Position numbers and translations under genes: made by a program
Notes under the pieces: generated by a model
What the model was told of the DNA's origin: nothing
Database searches by the model: none
Seen by the model: only the letters and a program-made list of their open reading frames with translations
Assembly (NCBI GenBank): GCA_047495785.1
Contig: JBLDXI010000011.1
Location: forward strand, 620,001 to 684,000
DNA length: 64,000 bases
Direction: 5' to 3'
Origin: Lepidodermella squamata
Taxonomy: Eukaryota; Gastrotricha
Shown: one piece after another, positions 10,569-23,837 of the stretch
Numbering within the stretch: position 1 is the stretch's first letter
How the letters are laid out: each line of letters begins with the position of its first letter

Positions 10569-13500
10569 CTACGAATCGCGATGGCGAAGTCCGTTGTATT
10601 TGAAAATTACAGGATGAAACCACGAGGAACTAGTCGTAGCACTGAGACAGACGGCGAGAAACGCAATGACGATATCCTGATTCGTTGGCTGGCGGAGTAG
10701 AAGCAAGAGCAAAATCCCAGCGAGTAAAATTGTCGTCGAATTTACAACACCCAACGCCATGTAACCGAATTCCGGGACTAAGCGCTTCGCTCCCCGGTGC
10801 TTCAAGCCGTAAACGAAGAAACACCCAATGAAAAGCAGCATAGCATTGTAGCCGAAAATCGAATACTGCCAGGCAGTTTGATATTTTGAATAGCAAACTG
10901 TTGCCCATTGTTGGAAATAAGTATCTTCCTCGGGTATGAACACAGGCTCTTCTGGTCGTAGGATACAACGTAACGGGTCAGCATTCAGCCAGATGATTGT
11001 TACAATTATCGGAATTGAAGAAAATAGGACGGTCCAAAGCAGTATAGAGCCCTGTTTCTCTTCGATTTCTGGGGTTTGTTCGAAATGAATCCCAATGGAA
11101 GATTGGCAGCGATAACTTTCACCTCGGGAATGACCTGAATCGCGATGTTGATTTTGAACGACCAGATTACTCTTCTTCCCGCTATTTCGTTTGGAAGATT
11201 TTTTGCGAGCAAATCGCGATTGTAAGGAGGTAATGGGTGGTGCGAACCTCACGCAATGTCTTGCCATTGAGTTTTTCAGCGACAGAATGCGGGAGAACAA
11301 CAGGCTGTTTGTTAAGGAGGCTCCAAACACAAAGAGGAGAATCCTAGCGAGCCAGTTGGGTTTGGCCAGGCTAAAATCAGGGGTTATCACAAAAAGCACA
11401 GCCATCACATTCAAAATCGTTAGAAAAAGCCCTCCCACGACTTTGAATAATCCAGCTTTCGACAGCAGCACTTTTCTCACGCCGATAAGGGTGTAAATGA
11501 GCGAAATCCCACTTAGGGTGACTACAATCGCGAAAACGCTTGTTGGAACCCTAGAAATACTTCGAATGATCAGCGATGAATCCCGAGGTGGTTGGTTATT
11601 CTTCGTGAGCCATGGCACTTTCACAGTCAATCTAACCTCGTAGTCGTCATTCAGCCGGCCTGAGGTGTCCGGGCGCTGCCGAACTGCACCTAGGGTGACT
11701 AAGCCCTTCGAGCTATCTCCCAGATAGGTCAGGGTGGTATAGTCAGTCGCCAGCTCTCCCGACGCCAATGAGTACCTCATTCTGCCCAATCGAAAGCCAG
11801 TGTAATCAGTAGTTGCGATTGATGAGTTAACCGCGGCCATTACCTCGGCTCGACTCGCAGAGATCAAAGTCAGATTCGATGTTCGTTTCAAGTATCGATC
11901 CGCTGCATCTAAGGCCATGAGAGCCGTAGCTGTCCCGTCGTGGCATTGAAAACGGGAGGCGTAGTCGATACCTCTCGCGCTTTTCGTTGCATTGTCGAAA
12001 ATGACATCGAAAGCATTGGCATCGAGGCCGAGCAAGGACTGAGCACTTCTATCGGCTGGTAGCTGAGGGTTCCCAAAGCCGATCGTGTATTTGTATTGCT
12101 CGAGTAGGACAGCCCGACTGCAGCCGGGAAGAACTGGGTCCGGGAGGGATTTCGCCTCGACCAGGATGGACTGGAACATCACGAAGACATAGCGACTCCC
12201 TGTCAAGCCGTGGTTATAAGCTTCGCATAGAAACTGGCGCTGGGTAGATACCTGAAATATAATTGAATCATTTCAATCTGGTTTTTCAAGAACCTTCAAT
12301 TTTCTACATCAAATACAAACGCCAATCCCGTTAAAAAGTCTAACAACTTTTAACGATGCCCGCTGCCCAAGAAGTCGCAGTTTAGTGTGCGTTAGGTTGG
12401 TACATGTCTCGCGCAATCGGAAACCCGTACTTCCGCCTTTAAATGTTTAATGCACTGTCCCTACCCCTGCCATCACGTGTTAGTAATTCTCCATGTTCGG
12501 TATTCCTATTTCGGGACTTCTATCCAGAATCCGATATCCCTCAATACATAGGGACATAAAGATCTTTAGTTCAAAAAATCCGAAAGCTGATTTTGCCCAA
12601 TCAAACCTTTATAACGTAAGTTAGTTATGGATCGCGAGCGGGCACATAACCGTCAATTAATGAGAAAAATCACGCTGGAAATCATTTCCTAGACTAAAAT
12701 CTGACAGATCAGTCGATTCAGGCGAAAAAACGAGGATAAGGTGAACCAAAAAGGTACAGCATAATACTTCAGGAATAATGGGAAAGGAATTGGTGGAAAA
12801 TTTATGGGACCGTTCACCCGGAAATATAAACTTGAGATACCCGCTACAAATTGCTCATTCTAATACATTTATACTAACCTGACTTGTCCAAGTGACAATA
12901 ATTCTCGCATCACTCCGTTTCAGCGCTAGCATAGTAGATGGATCATCGAAATCGAGGACAGCGTCGTAGTAGGCCACTGAAACGTTGTTCTGAAGCGCGG
13001 ATTTCAGCATCGCCTCAGCCGTGCCGTAGTCATTCGCATTGCCCAGATAGCCGATGATCGCAATGCGGCGCCACTTGCCAATCGACCGAATGAAGGCGAG
13101 CTGGGCATGGGCGACTACGCCACTCGTGATGCGGTTCAGGTACAAGTTCGGATACCGCGTTTTATCGACCAGCACCGCGCCGGAACACGCGATTGAAACC
13201 GAGGCGAGGTTCATGTAATGCAGAACTCGAGCCAAGGCTTTGCAGCCGGTCGTGAAGAACCCGGTTATGACGAGGGGTGCCATCACAGCTTGGTCACTAT
13301 AATCTTGGTCTTCAAAGCTTCGAGCGAAGGTCAGTGCAGTCTGGGTCTCTTTCTGGCCATCAGTGAACTCATCGCCTGCAACTAGCTCGATGTGATAGTC
13401 GGGCAGAATATCGGATCGATTGTTGACCAAATCGACCAGGATTTGAGACGCAGCGAAGCATTCATAGCCAGTTCGAGGCAAGTTGCCGGTGAGTGGCAGA

Positions 13501-13583
13501 ATCTCTAACAGCTTCATCGTCACGGGCTTCCGAGATTCAGCCAAGCCAATCAGTAGAGTTAGGATTAAAGTAGTCACGTTCAT
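10569..13583 (-). CDS. GABA-B-like class C G protein-coupled receptor
   Basis: Predicted 795 aa from exons 13583-12879 and 12251-10569 (627-bp intron, phase 0, CAG|GTTAGT donor and TTTCAG acceptor). A signal peptide (MNVTTLILTLLIGLAES) precedes a periplasmic-binding-protein-like Venus flytrap domain (about residues 20-440). The segment across the junction, QRQFLCEAYNHGLTGSRYV, is typical of GABA-B receptors. There is no Cys-rich domain before the membrane, also as in GABA-B receptors. Seven hydrophobic segments follow from about residue 470, with a long Ser/Lys-rich loop between TM3 and TM4. The protein ends about ten residues after TM7, so the coiled-coil cytoplasmic tail of GABA-B1/B2 is absent. 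A metabotropic surface receptor is the likely role; the ligand cannot be read from the sequence. Confidence 0.88.
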
Positions 13584-13780
13584 TTTGAAGGTCTATTTTC
13601 AACTTTGAATATCGCTTTAAGTTTGGTGGAAAATATGGATGTTCGTGCTTAGAGGTGGGTGTTAGTGATACACTAATGGATTTATAGGAACTCTGCAGGA
13701 CTTGGCTCTTAACGCAGTGAAATGTCACACGAATTTCCTACCATAATGTGTTTTTTTATTACGGAAGCTTCACATTCAAT

Positions 13781-14771
13781 CTAATTCTTGCCGCCAGATC
13801 CTGTTAAAAGCGTGTCATCCCGAGCAAGCAGTGGCACAGTTCCGGAACCGGAAGCCTCAAGCGTGGGAAGTTCTTCTTTCACAACTGTTGATTCTGCATT
13901 GTCCATCGTGAGCTCTGCGACTAGACTTCGAACTGCTGATGAATCAGCTCTAACAGCACTGCTTCGAGGCGAGTCCTCTATTAACGGCTCGTCATAGTTA
14001 GCAGGCGTGATTTCTCGATCGCAAGGCGCCGTTGTCTGAACTGAAGTCGCTAAGGTTTCTTCCGTTGTAGTTTCCTTCTCTGACGTTAATCCAAAAACCT
14101 TGTACCGTCTTACTGCAGGGCATTTCGCTAGGCAATTTTCCGCATTACCCTCACAAATACATTCCTGAAATGGTTGGGTAAATTGGTGTTCTGAGAAGGG
14201 ATGAGTAATTTACCCCAACTGGAGCTTGGCAAATTGTTGAAAGCGAGAATTGATTGCAAGGCTCAGGTTGGCAGGTGGCACTACAACAGCATTGGCAGGT
14301 TGGCGAGCAAGTTGATTGGTCGAATGAGTTGCAGCCGTAGCAAGACTTGAAACATTGAAATTATCGATATATTGCACAATACGGGGTGAAAATGTTACTG
14401 ATGTTCCGCCACACGCTTCACAGGCTCCAGATGTCGTAGGCACGCCTTGGGCTTTGCAAGTATCGGCTCCACAACAACAAGGCTGGAGAAATTATCAAAA
14501 TTAAAAAAGGGCCATATATTTCACATCAACTTCCAAATTTTGAATAATATCTGTGATGAATTTAATAATTAAAAAATTAACTAATAATTCATTTAAAAAT
14601 TCATTTTTTTTAAATGTTTTAATAAATGGAAAATGGAAACCATTTTTACAGTGTTTTAAACTCATGTGCTGTTCTTACCTTCTCAGAACCAGCTGCCAAA
14701 ATGTAAAATGTGGATATGAACCATGCTATTGCAATGGCTCTGAAGCCGGCTTTCATTGATAGTATTTTCAT
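13781..14771 (-). CDS. Cys-rich secreted protein with acidic/Ser-rich tail
   Basis: Predicted 230 aa from exons 14771-14679, 14482-14399, 14345-14214 and 14164-13781, all phase 0; the second intron is only 53 bp. A signal peptide (MKILSMKAGFRAIAIAWFIS onward) is followed by a compact Cys-dense region of about 80 residues with CCCGADTC, CEACGG, SCYGCNSF, CQCCCSATC, ECICEG and CLAKC. The last exon then encodes a Thr/Ser/Glu-rich, low-complexity tail ending GSGGKN. The reading frame changes between segments only at GT/AG sites and each segment keeps its Cys pattern, which supports the model. It does not share the CPxGQxC units of the A-C family. A secreted structural or defence-type protein is possible; no family is recognised. 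Confidence 0.75.
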
Positions 14772-15410
14772 TCTACAGTCGAAAATAGGAGTAAAAACGA
14801 GAATTTGGACTGCTGATTAAAAATTAAAATGCCCGGTTAAGCCATATTAAAAGTTTGAGTAATGACATACCAACTATACGTCAGTAAATGCAAAACAACA
14901 GGATGCAAAAAGCCACAACATTGCAGCGTGGGTGAAAAATCCAACACAGTATAAAATGAGAGAGGTAAATGCAAAATGACCTTAATATCAATGAAACGTT
15001 GGGAAACTGAGAGAGGCATACTTGCAGTTTTAACAGCTGGATCAGCTATTTGGTTGCATCGTTAGAGAGATCATTAGTACTTACTGAGAGCATTTGTTGC
15101 GACTCAGAGCCCAGCATTTTCTCAGAAGAGATTTTTCATTTCTTCCGGTTGAAACGCTTGGTTGAGAAAAACGTGTTTTTCCAATGTACGTTTTATAGGG
15201 TTCGGAGACAATTCAGTGTAAAGTTAGCCACGTGATTACCTCATGACACATTTTGTAAGTTATAATGATTATTCTTACGATTTGCCCCGTTTTTGGCTCC
15301 TCAGGGTTATAGCATGATCACTCCCTTTATTGCAAATGACTGACATACAAAGGACAAAGAAATCAGAGATTTGACAGCAGACAAAAATTGCCGAAGCGAA
15401 GAAAGTTATT

Positions 15411-18400
15411 TCAGGCATTTCCACCGCCAGGGCTCGAAGAGTATTCTCGCAGAAATTTCGCAACATGCCCAGCTGATAAATTGTTGTAAAAATCCGCCGA
15501 ATATTCGCGTTCAACCAGCGTCAGTACAGTTTCGCCATTCGCATCCGGTCTCCCTGCATTGAAGCCATTTTCCAACAGAAACTTCACAAAATCCAACTGG
15601 CCATGCTTCGCGGCGATGTGCAACGCCGTCCAACCTTTATCATTCACCTGATCCACCAAATCCCTCTGCCGTTTCAGCAATAAATCGCCGATTTGGACGT
15701 AACCAAATCTCGCTGCCATATGGAAGGGTGTTTCAATCGATTTGTCACTCGAGTCAAGTGATACATTATAGTCGATAGCCATCAATTTCACGCAATCTAA
15801 CGAACCGCCTTCCACAGCGTAATGGATAGGCTTGCAGTTGTGCGATCCAACCAATTCTGGGTTAGCCCTGCCTTCTTTCACCAGTATCCTAGCGCAATTG
15901 GTTTGGCAGTACTGTAGGGCCAGCATTAGAGCAGTTTCTCCCCGCCAATTTTTGACATCTGTATGGCATTTGTGAGTGATCAAGATGGAAACGATTTGTT
16001 CGTGTCCGAGTGAGGCCGCGATTTGAAGAGCAGTTTGAGCTAGCTCGGAGCCTGTCTTCTCGTCGATGTAAGCGCCTAGGCCTAACAGTGTTTCAACAGC
16101 TTTGGGCTGGTTTGCTTGGCATGCTAAAAAATCAATTGCTTGGCTCAAGATTATTCGCAAAAATAGGACTCACCTATTTGTAAGGGCGTTCGCGAACCTT
16201 GCCCGGGGGCTTCGATGTCAACCTTGCATCTTAGGCAAAGAAATTCGATTAAATCCTTCCTACCAAGCATCGCCGCGAGATGAAGCGGTCTATTTTCGAA
16301 ATTATCCACGGCCTCAGCATCCGCGCCCCAACTCCATAGGATCTCCGCAGTTTTTACAGAACCAACCTCAATAGCTTCGGCAAAAGGCGTCTGGCCTTTC
16401 AAGTTCTTCAACTCGTGATTTGCCATTAATTCTAACAGGGTAGTTGCTGATATAGCTTTATCGAATTTCGCAGCGAAATGGAGCGCAGTTTTAGCTTCGA
16501 AACCTCTGGTATCAACATTAGCCCCATAATGTTCAACTATCAGTCGAATTATCTCAGGCTGGCCGGAAATTGAGGCTAGGATCAACGCTGAATGGCCGCC
16601 TAAATCTTGAGCAACGAGACTGGCCTTATGTTTCAGGAGCAATTTCGCAACTTCTACATTTCCTGTAGTTATCGCGAAATGAAGGGGTGTTCGATTATCG
16701 ATTGTGGCCGGTGTATCGATCGTAGCTCCTCGTTTGATTAGCATTAGGACGCAGTCTGTTCTACCGGCTGCAGCCGCGCTGTGAAGAGGTGTCCAGCCAT
16801 TTTTCTCGTTGAGAGCATCCACACTCATGCCTTGGTCCAGGAAGTTTTCGACGAGACTCGTATAACCCTTAGCCGCTACGTAATGCAGGACAGTATCTCC
16901 CCGTAGATCACCCCTCATCCAGGCAGCTTTTCGAGAGATCAGCGTGTTAATTATATTGATATTGCGACGATGAACAGCGTGGTGTAGTGGGGTGAGCTTC
17001 TTAGGATCAGCCTCATTCACGGCATTGATATCGCAGCCTTTGTCTAGCAAAGCTTCCACAACATCAGCGAAACAAGCGTGGATAGCGTGGTGAAGAGGGT
17101 TACGGCCGTTGAAGCCGGGTGTCTCTTTATCAGCGCCCAAATCGATTAGTACCTCACACGCGGCTCGTTGGCCATTCCTCGCTGCGCAGTGAAGAGGCTG
17201 GTCCTTGTTACGATCTCGAGCAGACAGATCAGCTCCCGAATCGAAAAGGACCTAAAGTAAGAAGAAAAGTGAGAGCTTACTCTCCAAAAAAGGCAGGAAA
17301 ATATAGATATTTTCGACTAATTATGCATAAATGTGCATCTTCCGGCTAATTATGCATAAATTTGCATATTCCGCCTGATAATTCATAAATTTTGCATATT
17401 TTTGGGTTGAATTTAAATGTTATCATTCGAGGTCAAGCGACTCACTTTAATAACGTCAGTATGTCCATTGAATGCGGCGATGTGAAGCGGCGTAAGTTCG
17501 TAGTCTTCGACCGAGCTTTTTTGGTTGACATTTGCGTTACGCTTTACCAGTTCCACAACCGCTGCCATTCGCCCAGCAGCCGCTGCCAAAAATAGCGCCG
17601 ATCTACCATGTGTACCCTTCGCGTTTATATCACACTCTTCTGAATGGTCGAGCATAGCTGCTATACAATGAAAATGGCCTTCCTGAGCAGCGACATGCAG
17701 TGGCGTGTTGTGGTCTCTGTTGATCACAGAACAACTAGCCCCAGCCTCGCAGAGGTCGATAACGATCTCATGATAGCCTCTCCTTGCTGCGAAGTGAAGA
17801 CATCCATCGCTGTTATCGTTGATGCTGCCATCTAAAACTCGTTGCAGCATTCGTCTCGATTTCCCGAGGCCGTAGTTCAATGCTTGTTTCACGTTAAAGA
17901 GATCATTTCTCTCGATAGCAGTTACCAGTTGATGCTTCTAATTAATGAAAGAGAAGGTTTAGGAAAGTCATAAACGCATAAAATGATTATACCAGGTCTT
18001 CATAATCTTCAGGTGAGTAATTTAGGTCGAGGGAATCTTCATCTCTTGATCCCCTTAATTTACTCCCACCTGGGGTGGATCGGTCTTTATCGCGAAGGAT
18101 TTTTTTCACCGAGAACCAGGGATCCTTAGCTAATTGCCCAGCGTCTAGCCTGTCCCAAGGCATTTTCTCCAGCATTCTCAGCAGAACTTTCTGCATCGGC
18201 CTGCTGTATTCCTGCGGTAGCGGTCGCGGTGATTCAGTCATTATAGCCCGCATAGTGCTGAAGGGCCGTCTTAAGGTGGCTGTTTCGTAAAGAACAACAC
18301 CCAAGGACCAAATATCAGCCTTCTCTCCCGCTGAAAAGACGTCATCATCCGGGTACTCAGCGTTAGTATTGTAAGAAGCGAATTCATCGAGGAGTTTCGT

Positions 18401-19276
18401 AACCTCAGGTGCCGTGTACAGCTGGCTAACGCTGTAGCCGGGCCGGTCGAGAAAATTGAGGCCAACGCTGTCGAAAACTGTTGTGAGGCCGTAGTCTGAG
18501 AATCGGGCCATTTTGAAGTTTTCAGAGAAGAGAATATTTTGCGGCTTGATATTGCCGTGGATTATGTATTTCGAATGCAGGTATCGCAAACCCTCGACCA
18601 GCTGCCGAAACCAGCCCACAATCTTAAAAACATCAAAATAAGGGGAAAAAAACCAATTAATTACGCGAAATTCGGCGCAGAACTGAATATTAATAGGCAT
18701 ACGCAAAATTATGCAAATTAGACCCAATTAGATTATGCAAATTTATGCATTATCGAAAAATATCCACTGACTAACCGTTTCTTCTTCAAGAAGAGTTCTC
18801 TCTTGTCGTTTTATGACATCGGCCAAACTTCCGCCTGGCACGTATTCACTCAGCAAGAAAAGATGTTCGTTCTCCTCGAAAACCGAGTGAATCTTCACAA
18901 TGTTGACATGGCTCAGCTTCAAAAGTGGCCTGGCCTGTCGAATGGCGATTGTTAACCGGCTGAAACTCTTTGAAAAAGAATCAGGCGTGATTCTCTTCAG
19001 GACGAATGGCTCGCCATCGATTCGCCGCTCAACGTACATTGTTGTGTCAAATGAGGATAATGGCGATAATTGAAGGGCTTGCAGGTAGTCGATATCGTGG
19101 ACTATATCGCGGTCATTCGATGGTCGATTGAGCACGCCCTCGATTAGAACGTAATTGATGGTAGAATCAGCCTCAACTGGTTCAGTTTCAGGCTGCTCAG
19201 GATCCTCTTCATCTCTCAACTGTTGCAGCTCAGGATCTTCGTCGTCTAAACGACTTGCTACATCGATGTCAGACAT
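15411..19276 (-). CDS. kinase-like domain plus ankyrin-repeat protein (probable pseudokinase)
   Basis: Predicted 1142 aa from exons 19276-18776, 18622-17993, 17937-17446, 17251-16174 and 16138-15411; introns are short and the last is 35 bp, all frame-keeping. Residues 1 to about 60 are acidic. A protein kinase fold covers roughly 65-350: the beta-3 Lys (FVLKRI) and the SDYG and YTAPEV segments are present, but the HRD motif reads HGN (IIHGNIKPQN), and the alpha-C Glu position appears to be Gln or Arg (IRQARPLLKL). No glycine-rich loop is clear. Residues about 380-1140 are about 20 ankyrin repeats (TPLHxAA pattern). The order kinase then ankyrin resembles RIPK4/ANKK-like proteins, while the kinase itself looks NEK-like. 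A cytoplasmic scaffold with a catalytically dead kinase is inferred. Confidence 0.85.
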
Positions 19277-19737
19277 ATTTAAACTGAAAAACTATCTCTA
19301 TAAAAGCCTATTTGGTGCTAATAAAGCTGGAATAATAAATGAAAGGCTGAATGTGATGCACCAAGTGGCTTTACTTCATTACGTATTCCATCAGTAAAGC
19401 ACTGAGTGATAAATCGATTAAACGGTTCCTATTTTATAGCGCGTGAATCGATAGACATTGCTATGACCGTTATGAAAGGTATCCATGGCCGATTAATAAT
19501 TTCAAGACGCGGTTACTAGAGTGCGACCTACTTTCTCATTTATGAAGCTGCAATCCCCTAACCCCTAAAACTAACAATCGAGACTACAATTAGGTGCGAT
19601 TGTGGCGCCGATATACCTTTGTTTTGGAATGTTAGTATTATTCAGTTATGGATTCACAAGTCAAAGCTTTCAAAATGGAAGAAAAGAAACTTTATTCGAA
19701 CTTCTTAGTATTTACACCTGACTATAATTGAGCATCT
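19277..19737. other. intergenic
   Basis: Spacer between the 5' end of the kinase-ankyrin gene and the 3' end of the LamG-like gene. I see no feature beyond ordinary AT-rich sequence. Confidence 0.5.
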
Positions 19738-22700
19738 TTAGTTTGAGACTACGAGTAAAAACAGCGAAGTCAAAATGACGGACCCGATCGTAGTTCGGTG
19801 GCGATCAGCACCGTTTTCTCGCTGCTTTCCCGGGGTTTGAACCTGATGATCACTCGGAGCAGCCGTGACATCGTTTGCAATGTGCTGCGTCGTGGTTGTA
19901 GGGCCTTCAATCCCCTGTTGAGTGGTCGGTGGGTTATTAGCCGTAGTTGTTTCCTGATATACGTCCTCCCCTTCGTTAGAGCAATATCCGCGTCTAAAGC
20001 TGTCGCAAGCACACGGCAGCTGAGCGATATCTTCCTTAGTCATAACTCGATTGCCTTCAAAGACTAGACACTTGATTTGGTCATTAGGATCCAGAGGTCC
20101 GATAGTTAGAATTGCGTAACGAGTCATAGCAGCTTTTTCGATGTTAGGTTCGTCTTTCGGGCTCAATAGCGGGATTGCACCAGAAGCCGGCTGATTCTCC
20201 GGATCTTCCTCAACCGCGTCGTAGTCGCCACTTCCAGCCTGGCGCTTAACTCGTTTCCAATCCCCACTCCCAGCTGGTGTAGTCCACTCTCGCATTTTCG
20301 GGAAAACAGCGTCATTTTTCTGCTCCTGCGCCAGCGTTCCGTTTGAGTAGAACATTTTGACTATACGGCTGGATTTTTCAAAGGCCATAGTCACGTGGTA
20401 CCAACCATTTTCAGCCAGAGCGCCGCTGAGCTCGAAGTTCGTTTCGCCGGGATGAACCGAAAGCTTGACAGGGCTTGAGCTGTCACTCAGCGTGTAGCGA
20501 AGTTCGAATTCCATCTCATCTTCGTTGACCATCGGGCCGCGGAGAATGTTGGCTAAAACGCCGGTTTTAGATGATCGAGCTTTCATATCGCCAAAGTGGA
20601 TGTAGAAACTTAGGCCAAAGTCGATGGGATCATCCATTTTCTCTAAGGTTCCAGCTGGAAAGAATAGAAAGCAGATAGTTGGTACTTCAGAAAATCACAA
20701 AATTTTACCTGGCCAGTCGACGCTAAAGACAGCTAGCTTCGAAGTTTCCGAGACCATGTAACCATCGTTGTCCATTGATTGATTCAAAGCGGCTGGATAG
20801 ATACCCTCAGGGTCTACATCTTTCGTAACATCGACAATATCATACGCCGGGTCGAACCCAACATACAGGGCACTATGGTTTCGCAAAAACTCTGGCTTCA
20901 CAGCGAAGTTGAGTTTTCTCTTGCATAGACCAGGCGAATTGTTGAGAATGAACGACATCGCGTGCTTGCCATAGGTTTGGCACTGACAGGGCAGATCTGC
21001 GAAAATTCCTTTATCGACAGCGGTTGAAAACACAGTGACGCAAGCCATCGAAATTCCAGGCTCTTCCGGGCCAATCGAAACAGTATCATTGGTGAGCTCG
21101 ATTTTCCGATCCAAAGCCAACTCTGCGCTGTGGAAAGTTTCGCTGGAATTCATGGAGGCGAAATGAAGTTGGGCATGGTTCTTTGATCCGTCGTAGGATA
21201 CAGCGACAAATGTCCAATTCTTCTCCTTTAAAAACGAGCTCGGTTTGATGTCGAACTTCTGCTTGTTCAGGTAGAATTCCTTCGTAGCTGGGTCGATTTG
21301 TAACAAGAACCCAGGCGATCCTTCCCATTCAAATATGTCGATCTTATCACCCTCTCGAATCGGAACATCACCAGGCCAATACATGTGGAACGAAACAGTT
21401 AGCTGAACAGGACTGTGCGTTTCAGGTCTCGCCAATTTGTACATTGCAATAGGTTCTCGCGGCGCTGAGGTCGTGAAGAATTCGTCCAGAAATCGAGCAG
21501 GTTTTGCTGCCATTGGTCGCTGACCGGTAGTCATTTCGTCTAGCCCGCTGGCTTCGTCAAATGGGAAGTAGCCGATAACTTTGTAAGGAGGAACAGGCCC
21601 TCGGTATTCGCGGCGACGTAAAACAGGGCTGGGAGGAGAACGAGGCTCCTTACAGATCGCAGGAAGGTGAGCTATTTCGTGAGGCATCAGAACAGCATCG
21701 AAAAGCGTAACACATGCAATGATGTCGCCACCTAACATGACGAGGATTAGAAAGAAGGGAAAAAAGTTAACAATGAGATTCAGTTTTCCTTTCTCTCTCA
21801 ATCTCTGCTCATTAATTATCTTTCCCCTGTTTCCCCTGTTTCCCCTTGTTTTCCCATTCTCCCCCATCCCTTCCCCATCCCATCCCCACATTTCCCCCTC
21901 CTTTCCCCATATTCCCCGATCTCTTCACTGTCATTTTCCCTCATCCCCATTACTTCCCCGCCGTTACCTTACCCTTCCCCCGAGTCAAACACCAACATGG
22001 CAAAGTGAAGTAGTCTTACCTCTTTGCCCAGCAATCCACAGCTCGTTGCTGATTTCAGGCAAACCATTCTTCGACACATCAACTTCACCAACCAACGCAG
22101 CAGCATGCCCGATATAAGCGCGAACAAAATCGCCGCCAATCGTCAACGCGACAAAGACCCACTTCTCATCCGCGAGGATACCAGGCCAAGACGCTACAAT
22201 CTGATTCCGGGGCTCGTGTTCTGCGAATCGGAACGACACCTTGAGCGTATCTTCGAGATACCCGATGATGATCGACCCGTTTTTCTCCAAAGTCGTCATT
22301 TTCGGGCGAGGGTTGCCGTAGTTAGACGCAAAGTAGTTCTTGCCAAGCCGAGCAATGTCCCCACCCTCCATTCGACCACGGAACGACTGGCGTCGGAAGT
22401 AGAAAGCCACCGTAACAGCTCGGTTGTCCTTCAACAAATCACTCGTATTGCCATTTCGGACTAGGAATCGCGGCTCAGAATCGCCGTAATTGCTGACGTA
22501 GTACGATGTGTTGTAGACAAGAAATGGGCCAGCGTTTACGCTGGGCATGCACGTCATGCGCATATCGCTGCAGTCATCGCCGTTAGGCTCGCCAACTTCA
22601 GGGGAATTATCGATTTCTGACGTACCACTTTCGCCGTCGAACGGCCAGAAACCGATCAAATCTTTAGGCCTAGGCCCGTGGTAAGTAGCATCTACGTGAA

Positions 22701-22832
22701 AGCAAGAAAATTCTGATTAGGAAATACTCAGCTTATCATTCATCACCCAAAATGCATGCATTCAATAAAGTTCTCACCTGAAATTCGAAGAAAAACTGCC
22801 GAGAATAGCAGCAACAGGTTATGAGTGATCAT
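19738..22832 (-). CDS. LamG-like (concanavalin-fold) surface protein 1, probably GPI-anchored
   Basis: Predicted 888 aa from exons 22832-22778, 22691-22020, 21731-20709 and 20654-19738; every junction is phase 1. A signal peptide (MITHNLLLLFSAVFLRIS) is followed by repeated laminin-G-3-like units, each opening with LIGFWPFDGESG or VIGYFPFDEASG and carrying a KWVFVAL/NWTFVAV/GWYHVTM strand. Each unit closes with a Cys signature of the type ACVTVF...LPCQC or IKCLVF...LPCACD. A KRVKRQ dibasic stretch lies in the third unit. The C-terminus is Thr-rich and ends in a hydrophobic run (SVILTSLFLLVVSN) with no cytoplasmic tail, as expected for GPI attachment. It is divergent from its paralogue at 23962. 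An extracellular adhesion or matrix role is inferred; the ligand is unknown. Confidence 0.85.
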
Positions 22833-23051
22833 GATGGGCTCAAAAACGACGTTAAACCGACGTAGCACGTGAAAGGAAACAAAAGCTTGAAAAATTTTGC
22901 CATTCAACGCAAAACGCAATTTTAAGGTGGATTTTTTATTTTTCAACTTTTCAATATTCTTCCAATATTTGCGATTCTTTTTCATTATTTCCAATTCTTT
23001 TCGAATTTTTTTAATTATAGCAAAATATCAGAGCGTAAAAGGGCCGTTTAA

Positions 23052-23837
23052 CCCTTTCATGGCCATAAGGACGATTTCGGAATTTTGACTTTGACAGTGC
23101 ACCAAAATTTCATTTTGATTTATTTTTTATCGCCATTTTAAGCAATGCTACTTATCGATGTTGGCTACAAGAATTTGAAACAATCAGACCGCTATCTCAC
23201 ACCGTTTTTAAAATATGGCCATTTTAAAATTGGTAACCGAGGTGTGAAATTTCGATTTTTTTCAAATTGAAATTGAGGTAACCCCATCTGATTATCCGGT
23301 CATACAAAAAATACTACAGTGTCCGGCATAGTCTCATTGACTTGTGTATAAATTTTCATCAGGTTTCGACAACAACTAAAGGCGCTGCCTTGATTTTAGT
23401 TAACTGGTCGAAATCGCCCTATCGGCCCAGACGTTATACAGGCGGAGTGCGTGATTCTTGAGCTAAAAAACTGTCGCGTGTGAAAAAGCAAAAAGCTGAC
23501 TTAGCTGAATACTGATCAAAATGCTGATTTTTGAAAACCGGTTTTAACTGAATTTTTTCCTCAAAATAATAAAGGGAGATTTTCAGGGACTGTTACGGGA
23601 GAGGATTAGAACATGAAAATTTAATGTTGAGAGCACCTAATGCTGAAACTAGGTGTTTGAAAAATCTGCTGAAATCAGCTGGGCCGATAGGGCGATTTCG
23701 ACCACTTTTTGCAGAGCCTTAACGGTGATAGATAGCGATAAACGGGTTTCAAAATCGTGATCAGGGCCATCTAAAACCCCTAGAACTGCCGTCAAATATT
23801 TTTTCTCCCGCAGATAAATAATTCGGCCATGAAAGGG
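23052..23837. mobile_element. piggyBac-type non-autonomous element (MITE) with TTAA duplications
   Basis: A 786-bp element is bounded by TTAA on both sides (23048-23051 and 23838-23841) and has perfect 13-bp terminal repeats CCCTTTCATGGCC / GGCCATGAAAGGG. Perfect 26-bp inverted repeats lie inside at 23405-23430 and 23679-23704 (core CGAAATCGCCCTATCGGCCC). There is no transposase ORF. The TTAA target and ends beginning CCC are the known hallmarks of piggyBac elements. It lies in the shared 5' region of two divergent LamG-like genes. Confidence 0.88.

Noticed and set aside
14210-14443. 77-codon read-through frame in the second Cys-rich gene
   Set aside because: Splicing a 53-bp GT/AG intron switches to a frame full of Cys that continues into the next exon.
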